Assembly (NCBI GenBank): GCA_022562335.1
Contig: JADFPM010000071.1
Coordinates: forward strand, 1-10,184
DNA from: Chloroflexota bacterium
GTDB taxonomy: Bacteria > Chloroflexota > Dehalococcoidia > Lucifugimonadales > UBA3495
Length of the DNA stretch: 10,184 bases
Reading direction: 5' to 3'
Positions within the stretch are counted from its first letter, which is position 1. Each line of letters begins with the position of its first letter. Position numbers and translations under genes: made by a program. Positions 1 through 5,848 of the stretch are shown piece after piece. The notes beneath the pieces are model-generated. The model was given only the letters and a program-made list of their open reading frames with translations, did not search any database and was not told where the DNA came from.

Positions 1-1951
1 GGCCGTTCTCCCCCGGTTGGGCCGGGCTGGTCCCCGAGTGAATAGGCTCCAAAAAGGGCGCGGGGCCGTGGTTCGGGGCAAAGGGAGGCCGCTGCCCCAA
101 ATGGGGCCGCAGGAAGGGATAGGCCAGTTTTCCCGTCTTGGGATTGAAATAGATGGGCGGCCTCGTATCGGGATTGATGGACTTGTATCCCGGCCAGACC
201 GCCACCGTCTCCGGTTCGTTGAGGTAAAGACCGCCTTCTTTTTGCCAGTTCAAGACCGAGGCGTCGTATCCCTTGGGGACGCCCTGGGGAGGCAGTTGGC
301 GCTCCACCCAATGGGCCAGGTTGTCCCGGTCTATCTGAAACTTGGTCCCCTTCCAGTCCACCTCCCGCCCCACCAGTTCCTGGGAGGTGACCGCCGGCGC
401 CATGAGTCCCAACCGGCCGGGAAGCTCCTGCAACGGCGGCAGCGAATCCTGGGACACCAATCCGTCTTGCAACGTGTTCTGCACCCGCCAGATCATCCAC
501 ATTCCTGCAATGTAGTGGTGGGCCACGTGGCAGTGAATCAGAAAATCGCCAACGCTCTCCTGGCAGCCGCCGCTGCCGCATTCGTGTTCCAGGTCGTAGC
601 TTTCCGCTGGGCCGATGGATTGGGAATCGGTGCGGGCCGATGCCTGAGGCAGCAGCGGGGGAAACTTGTCGAAACCGCTGTCGAAGGCCGTTGGCTCGGT
701 CCCGGGTTGACGCCGCCATCTGGTGGCCCCGCCGTGGACATGGTGCACGTGGAAGACCTCGGAACCGCCGTGGACCACGCGCTGCTTGACCGGGTCGCCC
801 AGGTAGGTGCGGGCTATGGGCGTCGCCGGGTCGCCAAAAGTATAGGAAGAATAGGCCAGCGACGGGTCGAAGGACTCAAAGGTCTCGAATTGGAGCTCCA
901 TGCGGTTCATGAAGGGCTCGCTGCGGTAGTTCAGGGCCCGGCCGCCGGGCTTGTAGGCGTCGGTGAAACCGTCGACAAAGGGCACCGGCCTGCCCTGCTT
1001 GTTAAAGTTCCTGAACCGCTCGTTCCCGATCTCGTGGTAATAGATGGCGAACTCGCGGAAGGCGCTGCCCTGGGGGTCTCTGATGATCGCCGCCCAGCCG
1101 CTGGTCAATTCGCCGCCGGTCAAAGGGTCCAGGTATTCTGAGCCCTTTGGCTCCACCACCAGAGCGCCGAAAAGGCCGTGGGCCGTCTGTTCCCTGGTAT
1201 CGCCGTGACTATGAAAATAGTGGGTTCCCTCGGGCTCGCCCTCACCCACCATCCATTGGTAGGTGACCGATTCGCCGCTGGGGACCATGGCAGACAGGTT
1301 GGAGGCGATTGCCGGCGCTCCCGTGGCGGCCAGGTGCAGACCTGAGCCGTGGAGGTGGAAGCTGACCGCCTCACCATTGTCCATCGCGTTGCGCAGGGTG
1401 ACCCGGAGGCACTCACCCTGGTTGACCCTGATGGTCAACGGCTGGATGGCGTCTCCCTGCAGACCAATGGACACCGCCGGCTCGGCCAGGTCTAGGCGGG
1501 CCTGCCGGTTTTGGGCTTCCTCGCTTCTGGCCCGGCCCAACTCCTCCTCCAGGACGAACATCCGGCCAAAGGGATCGTAGTCCAGGAAGCGGTTAAGGCT
1601 GATCTCAATGTTGATGGCGGCCAGGTTGTATTCCCGCACCGGAGCGGAGGAGCCGCACATGGACGCGGCGTATACAGTCTCTTCGCCGGAAGCGCCGCCC
1701 AGGACTAGGCCTTCGGCGCCTTCGTGGCCGCCCTGGGTGATCTCGGATGCGGGGTCAACCGTGGGTGTTTCCCCAATCGGGGCAGTTGTAGCAGTCGGAG
1801 GGATTTCCGTGGAGATTTCGGCGGAGTTTTCAGTCGAACGGCCACCGCAGGCCGCCACCAACAAGATGACGGCCAGCGTGACCAATGCGCATATGCCCAG
1901 AGGCGGAGATATCCCCGGGCCGGATGGCGCCTTCTGTGGGAGTTTAATCAA
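1..1951 (-). CDS. Multicopper oxidase lipoprotein (3' end outside window)
   Basis: The frame is open for 650 codons from a TTG at 1951-1949 and runs off the left edge, so the C-terminus is missing. I translated it by hand. Residues 20-35 form a hydrophobic segment ending in a lipobox (V32-A-A-C35), so the mature protein should be lipid-anchored outside the membrane. Copper motifs appear in order: FHLHG at 198-202, HYFHSHG at 244-250, FHVHHVHGG at 400-408, and HCHVAHHYIAGM at 473-484. The last is the classical HCHxxxHxxxGM signature, with Cys474, His479 and Met484 as expected type 1 copper ligands and the other His pairs as trinuclear-cluster ligands. The family oxidises a substrate and reduces O2 to water. 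About 150 residues separate HSHG from HVHHVHG, less than in laccases with a middle domain, and at least 165 residues follow the HCH motif. TTG is the only plausible start seen: an in-frame TAG lies four codons upstream. The substrate is unknown. Confidence 0.93.
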   Translation of the reverse strand, partial: MIKLPQKAPSGPGISPPLGICALVTLAVILLVAACGGRSTENSAEISTEIPPTATTAPIGETPTVDPASEITQGGHEGAEGLVLGGASGEETVYAASMCGSSAPVREYNLAAINIEISLNRFLDYDPFGRMFVLEEELGRARSEEAQNRQARLDLAEPAVSIGLQGDAIQPLTIRVNQGECLRVTLRNAMDNGEAVSFHLHGSGLHLAATGAPAIASNLSAMVPSGESVTYQWMVGEGEPEGTHYFHSHGDTREQTAHGLFGALVVEPKGSEYLDPLTGGELTSGWAAIIRDPQGSAFREFAIYYHEIGNERFRNFNKQGRPVPFVDGFTDAYKPGGRALNYRSEPFMNRMELQFETFESFDPSLAYSSYTFGDPATPIARTYLGDPVKQRVVHGGSEVFHVHHVHGGATRWRRQPGTEPTAFDSGFDKFPPLLPQASARTDSQSIGPAESYDLEHECGSGGCQESVGDFLIHCHVAHHYIAGMWMIWRVQNTLQDGLVSQDSLPPLQELPGRLGLMAPAVTSQELVGREVDWKGTKFQIDRDNLAHWVERQLPPQGVPKGYDASVLNWQKEGGLYLNEPETVAVWPGYKSINPDTRPPIYFNPKTGKLAYPFLRPHLGQRPPFAPNHGPAPFLEPIHSGTSPAQPGENG

Positions 1952-1955
1952 GCGT

Positions 1956-1980
1956 CCAACCTATCCGGCCAACCTATCGG
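1956..1980 (-). repeat. Short direct repeat in the gap before the multicopper oxidase
   Basis: In the 40-base gap between the two lipoprotein genes, minus-strand CCGATAGGTTGG is followed at once by CCGGATAGGTTGG. The second copy lies next to the TTG start and its AGG sits 8 bases upstream, so it may act as a weak ribosome binding site. No terminator-like hairpin is seen in the gap, which fits co-transcription. Confidence 0.5.
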
Positions 1981-1991
1981 GGAACAGGTCG

Positions 1992-4982
1992 TCACTCTAC
2001 CCGCAAAGCCTCCACCACAGAGTCGCAGTGGCTCTGGGTAAAGAGGTCGGCGGCGCCCAGTTTGCCCGTCCATTTGGCGTTGGTCAGACGGGTGCACTCG
2101 GTGGACACTGCGTCCAGATAGGTGCCGAACATCAGCCAGGTATTCTCGAACCCGGTCTGGGCTGCGATGGCGAAGAAGTCCACCGTCGATAGAGCCTGGG
2201 CCGCGTTGGCCTGGATATCCAGGATGTACTCCTTCTGGGTCTCCACGTCCTCGCGGGTGGCGGTCCGGCCCAGATGCCCGCTTACCATGGTCTCGAAGTC
2301 GTAGGCCAGCACGTCGTCGTGGGCCTTGATGAATTCGAAGGTGTCGGTGGTGATCGCCAGTTCCAAGAAGGGCGACCAGCCGGGGAAGATCACGTCCACC
2401 AGCATCAACACTTTTTGCTTGGGGGCATAGATGAAGATACTGCCGGGGTTATGGTTAGGGCCCTTGAATTCCAACTCCAGGGTCTGACTGCCCACGGTCA
2501 ACGTGTAGGAATCGGAGAAAGTGACCGTCGGCGCGGGAGGCAGCGATCCGCCCACGAACACTCCGAAGGGGAAGGCCCGGTCCGGGCCGGCCGCCCTGGC
2601 CAGGTTGGCGGCCGTATCCTCGTGGGCGATGTAGACCGCGTCTGCCGGGAACATCCCCGCCGCCGCAATGTGGTCGGCGTGGGAGTGGCTATAGATCACG
2701 TGGGTTATGGGCTCGTCGGTGACCTCGGCGATGGCCTGAAGGTATTTTTCCCCGATGGAAGGCGGGGCGTCAACCACGATGACCCCTTCGCCGGTGGTCA
2801 GGAACATCGCCTGGTAGGTGCCTTCGGTCACCCAGTACAAGCCGTCACTGATCTCCGTCACCAGATATCCCTTGTCCTGGGGGATGGCCTCGCCCCCTGC
2901 TATAGCGGGGATCGCCACGGCAGCCGGAAGGACCCTGGGGCCCAGTCCCAACTGAACGAATCCCAGAGGGAAGGCGCATGCCAGTGGGATTGGGTTCGGG
3001 ATGCCAAAGGGATTCGGCGGGTTTTCCAGGGTTTCCGACCGGTCAATGACCAGGAAGTGGACCTGGTAGGCCGGCAACGGCACGCCTTCCGGCGGCGTGA
3101 ACATGTGGGAGATCTCGATGGCCGCCCGGCCCGATGCGTCGGTGTTGATGATGTATTCGATGCTCTCGATGGCGCCGTTGAGGGGTGAGCCCATCATGAG
3201 CACGCTGTACTTGTGGTTGGCCTTAAGGTCGGCGACGGTCAGGGTGGCCTCGAAGGGGCTGTTCTGCCCAATGTAGGACACCGATCCGGTGCCCCCGGAG
3301 TAGTCCGGAGCCCAGCCGAAGTTGAACAATTGTACCCCGTCTCCGTTCAACGATGCCGTCGGGGCCGAGGGCACGTCCATTTGGAGGAACCCCAAGGGGA
3401 ACGAGCAGGCCAGGGCGATGGGATGGTTGATGCCAAAGGGGTTTGGCGGGTCGGCAAGATCCGTGCCCTCGTCCACCACCAGGAAATGGACCTGGTAGGC
3501 CGGAAGAGGCGCTCCCTCGATCAGGCCCAGGGTCCTGGATATCGTTACGCTGGCGGCTCCCAGCAGGTCGGTGGTGAAGCCGTAGGTGGTGGTGTCGAGG
3601 ACGGTGCCTCCGATAACGCCTACGCTCATGAAATAGAGGCTGTAGTCGTGGGAAGGCTCAAGGCCATCCACACTCACCTCGCCGTTAAATGATCCGGCCC
3701 TGGGGTTGTAGGTAACCTGGCCGGTGGCGCCCTTGGTGCCCGGGTCCCAGCCAAAGTCCTGGAAGGGAACGGTGTTGGAGGCGGCCGGTTGTTCTTTGGC
3801 CTGGGTAACGGCCCGTTCCGTGACGGTGATGGTGCCGGTCATCCCCAGCGTCCGGTGGATGGCGCACATGTATTTATAGGTGCCGGGCTCGCTGAATGTC
3901 ATGGAGAAGGACTTGCCGCCCGGAAGAGGCATGGTATCGACGCCGATGATTCCGGAACTCCAGAAGCCGGTGCCGTCAAACGTCTCCGCGGGTTTGTGGG
4001 GGAATACGACTTCGGGGTTCAAGGAAATGATAGGAGGCCCCTGCTCCTGGGGAATGGGAACTATGAATTCGGGATGCATCCGGCCGGGGTGGAAGGTGAC
4101 GTTGTGGAACATCTCCGAGGTCCAGATGACCGTGTCCCCTTGCCGGATGGTGAGGTCCTTCTGCAAAAAATCGAAGGATTGGGCCGTGGCCGGGAACCCG
4201 CCGGTGCCCGCCTGAACGTGCCATATGTCGGTGCCATTGGGGCCGATCTCGCTGCGGGAGATTGCCCCCGCTTCCACAAACCGCTCGATCTGGGCCGTAA
4301 TGGTGGCCTCTTCTGTCTGGGCCCTGGCGTCCAGGTCGTCTTGGGAAGGCGCTTCCGGTGCGTTGGCCTCCAGGACGGTTATGGTGGCCCTCATGGGCGG
4401 GTGGAGCAAACAAACGTACTCGTAGGTGCCGGGAGTGGAGAAGGTCAAGGTGAACTCGTTGTTGGCCGGCGTACCCGGCGGGCCCGCCGGATCGTGGGAC
4501 ATTACGCCCGAGCTGACCATTCCAGTGCCGTCATAGGTCTCCGCCGGTCCTCCCGGAGGCCGGGTGGGAAATGCCACTTCCGGAGGGATCTGGAGGTCCA
4601 TGGGGCCGCCGCCGGGAATGGGCAGGGCCACCGGTGGACGCTGGCCGCCGGACAGGAACGATGCCGTGTGCTTTTCTCCGGAATGGTTGAGCTTAAAGGT
4701 CACCGTGTCGCCGGCGCGGATGGCCGCGGTGGATGGGAGGAAGGAGTTGACCGAAACGGTGTCTTCCCCGGCGCCCACCAATATGGTGATATTTCGTGCT
4801 CCAACGGGAGCAGCGGTCTCTATCGCCGCCGGGACTTTCACCTCTTTGATGACCTCGACTTCCCGGGTGACCTCGACTTCCCGGGTGACCTCGACCTCCC
4901 GGGTAACTTCTACCTGGTTGGTGCAGGCGGCGAATATGAAGAGACTCGCCACCAGAGCGGCCAATATTCGAAACTTTTTCAT
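1992..4982 (-). CDS. Lipoprotein fusing two cupredoxins, two unknown repeats and a metallo-beta-lactamase domain
   Basis: 996 residues. ATG at 4982 has a GGAG 8 bases upstream. Residues 1-20 are a lipoprotein signal (MKKF, hydrophobic core, FAAC20), followed by a Glu-Val-Thr-Arg-Glu-Val tether (24-50). Cupredoxin 1 (about 62-204) has His105 and C191-LL-H194-PP-M197. Cupredoxin 2 (about 253-388) has His293 and C373-AI-H376-RTLG-M381. Each set matches type 1 copper ligands, and each domain carries a long Pro-rich insert between the first His and the Cys. Two copies of a domain I do not recognise follow (about 404-535 and 550-679), both containing PLPAYQVHFLV and LAC-x-FPLGF. Residues about 703-935 are a metallo-beta-lactamase fold: HSHADH at 766-771, then His844, Asp863 and His903, a complete dinuclear-metal set. 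C963 and C986 near the end could form a disulfide. Probably anchored outside the membrane and co-expressed with the multicopper oxidase 40 bases downstream. Copper binding is well supported. The hydrolase substrate is unknown. Confidence 0.95.
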   Translation of the reverse strand: MKKFRILAALVASLFIFAACTNQVEVTREVEVTREVEVTREVEVIKEVKVPAAIETAAPVGARNITILVGAGEDTVSVNSFLPSTAAIRAGDTVTFKLNHSGEKHTASFLSGGQRPPVALPIPGGGPMDLQIPPEVAFPTRPPGGPAETYDGTGMVSSGVMSHDPAGPPGTPANNEFTLTFSTPGTYEYVCLLHPPMRATITVLEANAPEAPSQDDLDARAQTEEATITAQIERFVEAGAISRSEIGPNGTDIWHVQAGTGGFPATAQSFDFLQKDLTIRQGDTVIWTSEMFHNVTFHPGRMHPEFIVPIPQEQGPPIISLNPEVVFPHKPAETFDGTGFWSSGIIGVDTMPLPGGKSFSMTFSEPGTYKYMCAIHRTLGMTGTITVTERAVTQAKEQPAASNTVPFQDFGWDPGTKGATGQVTYNPRAGSFNGEVSVDGLEPSHDYSLYFMSVGVIGGTVLDTTTYGFTTDLLGAASVTISRTLGLIEGAPLPAYQVHFLVVDEGTDLADPPNPFGINHPIALACSFPLGFLQMDVPSAPTASLNGDGVQLFNFGWAPDYSGGTGSVSYIGQNSPFEATLTVADLKANHKYSVLMMGSPLNGAIESIEYIINTDASGRAAIEISHMFTPPEGVPLPAYQVHFLVIDRSETLENPPNPFGIPNPIPLACAFPLGFVQLGLGPRVLPAAVAIPAIAGGEAIPQDKGYLVTEISDGLYWVTEGTYQAMFLTTGEGVIVVDAPPSIGEKYLQAIAEVTDEPITHVIYSHSHADHIAAAGMFPADAVYIAHEDTAANLARAAGPDRAFPFGVFVGGSLPPAPTVTFSDSYTLTVGSQTLELEFKGPNHNPGSIFIYAPKQKVLMLVDVIFPGWSPFLELAITTDTFEFIKAHDDVLAYDFETMVSGHLGRTATREDVETQKEYILDIQANAAQALSTVDFFAIAAQTGFENTWLMFGTYLDAVSTECTRLTNAKWTGKLGAADLFTQSHCDSVVEALRVE
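4851..4916 (-). repeat. 18-bp tandem repeat encoding the EVTREV tether
   Basis: Three 18-base units (4851-4868, 4869-4886, 4887-4904), nearly identical at the DNA level, plus a partial fourth unit, encode the repeated Val-Glu-Val-Thr-Arg-Glu after the lipoprotein cysteine. Such arrays change copy number easily. The protein role is probably a spacer holding the folded domains off the membrane. Confidence 0.85.
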
Positions 4983-4990
4983 TTACCTTT

Positions 4991-4994
4991 CTCC
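4991..4994 (-). promoter_or_regulatory. Ribosome binding site of the fusion lipoprotein gene
   Basis: Minus-strand GGAG lies 8 bases before the ATG at 4982, inside GGAGAAAGGTAA. It supports this ATG, as does the lipoprotein signal that starts there. Confidence 0.75.
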
Positions 4995-5039
4995 AACGGA
5001 ATAACTCAAGACGCCTATTATCAACAGAAGCCGGTGCGA

Positions 5040-5068
5040 ATTTTATCCAGCTTGAAGATAACAGTCAA
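5040..5068 (-). promoter_or_regulatory. Sigma-70-type promoter for the cupredoxin/oxidase pair
   Basis: Minus strand: TTGACT at 5068-5063, a 17-base spacer, then TAAAAT at 5045-5040. Each box is close to consensus and the spacer is ideal. Transcription would start near 5035, giving a leader of about 53 bases before the ATG at 4982. It should drive the fusion lipoprotein and, by read-through of a 40-base gap, the multicopper oxidase. Confidence 0.7.
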
Positions 5069-5135
5069 CCCAACGGGTGGGCTAGATTGCTTGCCTCAAC
5101 CGGTCTCAAGACCTGCCGGAATCGCCCGTTGCGAG

Positions 5136-5150
5136 CCGTTTTCTAAACGG
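5136..5150. repeat. Inverted repeat CCGTTT-TCT-AAACGG
   Basis: A perfect 6-base inverted repeat with a 3-base centre, about 70 bases upstream of the -35 box. It could be a regulator site or a small hairpin. No T-run follows on either strand. It may be chance. Confidence 0.4.
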
Positions 5151-5163
5151 ACCAACCCCGGCT

Positions 5164-5180
5164 CCGGTTTGCCGAACCGG
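5164..5180. repeat. Inverted repeat CCGGTT-TGCCG-AACCGG
   Basis: A perfect 6-base inverted repeat with a 5-base centre, 13 bases beyond the previous one. Two dyads this close together upstream of a good promoter could be an operator for a dimeric regulator. No regulator gene is present in the window to link it to. Confidence 0.4.
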
Positions 5181-5345
5181 GAATGATTCTCTGGTTGGGC
5201 TGCCTGGGACTCATTTCAAAATGTCTTCCGACAAGTTCAGGACGAACCGGGGTGGAGCTTCCTCCGCTCATGGTGCGCTTGTCGAAGGACCCGGCAGCGG
5301 GCCGCATAGGATTTTGAAGTAGCCGCTAGGGAGGGTGACGCCGGT

Positions 5346-5742
5346 TCAGGGCACCGTGACGGTGATGCTGCCCTTCATCCCCTGCCCTACCGAAGACGCA
5401 GAAATATTCGTATGTGCCTGGGTTATTGAAGGTCAACGCCCAACTGCTGCCGCCCAGGCTGGATGGTCCGAGGCCGGCCGAATTGTAATATTGGGTAGGG
5501 TCGTAATCGGCGGCCGGTTTCGCGGGCAGGAACACATCGGTGTTGAGCCTGAGGATCGGAGGGCCCTGGTCTTGAGGTTGGGGGATCACAAATTCCGGCG
5601 CGGGGTGAGAAGGAATGAACGTGAGGCTATGGAAGTAGTCCGAGCCCCAGATCACGGTGCCGCCCGTCTTGATGGTGATATCGTCGGGAAAGAACTCAAG
5701 AATCTGGGTGGTGGGATGATTCGAGCGGGGGAGAAAGCCGTG
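5346..5742 (-). pseudogene. Frameshifted cupredoxin remnant
   Basis: The minus-strand translation closely resembles cupredoxin 2 of the fusion lipoprotein: EFFPDDITIKTGGTVIW, then YFHSLTF, then PEFVIPQPQDQGPPI, then GTYEYFC. His at 5631-5629 and Cys at 5400-5398 match type 1 copper ligands. Directly after Cys-Val-Phe the frame breaks. The reading continues one frame over as VGQGMKGSITVTVP and stops with TGA at 5348-5346, where a cupredoxin domain would normally end. A CxxHxxxGM motif would be restored if three bases (a His codon) stood where one G now stands, so the change looks like a net 2-base loss. Upstream the frame is open to a TGA at 5829-5827 but has no credible start, signal peptide or ribosome site. 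It is probably a decayed duplicate of a cupredoxin module. A sequencing error could explain the shift but not the missing start. Confidence 0.75.
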
Positions 5743-5756
5743 GCATCGAATAAGTG

Positions 5757-5785
5757 AAGGGCGTGGGGCCTGGCCCCACGCCCTT
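5757..5785. terminator. Strong hairpin, likely terminator of the large secreted-protein gene
   Basis: A perfect 12-base stem, AAGGGCGTGGGG paired with CCCCACGCCCTT, has a 5-base loop CCTGG. It lies 63 bases past the stop of the large gene. The classical T-run (TTTTGTT) follows on the plus strand. On the minus strand, where the gene is, only a weak CACTTATT follows. It may work in both directions, or mainly as an mRNA 3'-end stabiliser. Confidence 0.6.
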
Positions 5786-5848
5786 TTGTTAGCAGCGCCT
5801 ATGACGCCGGCAGGTCTAAACCCATTTCATGGCCGAAGGCGATCGGCC

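Larger units (their letters stand above)
5069..5345. other. Non-coding stretch upstream of the promoter
   Basis: I see no gene here on either strand. It lies between the end of the broken cupredoxin gene and the promoter. Apart from the two small inverted repeats listed separately, nothing stands out. Confidence 0.6.

Noticed and set aside
17..1141. Long plus-strand open frame of 374 codons
   Set aside because: It lies opposite the multicopper oxidase, whose copper motifs are intact. The product has no recognisable domain, and GC-rich third positions readily keep antisense frames open.
3789..5186. Plus-strand open frame of 465 codons
   Set aside because: It is antisense to the fusion lipoprotein and its promoter. 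The Gly/Arg-rich product has no domain, and its DLDFPGDLDFPG repeat is just the reverse of the EVTREV repeat.
5326..5655. Intact 109-codon minus-strand gene starting with GTG
   Set aside because: The GTG is the Val inside the conserved GGTVIW strand, not a start, and the last 20 or so codons are out of frame with the cupredoxin.
5335..5757. Plus-strand open frame ending directly at the hairpin with a proper T-run
   Set aside because: The position is tempting, but the product has no domain, whereas the opposite strand clearly encodes a cupredoxin remnant.
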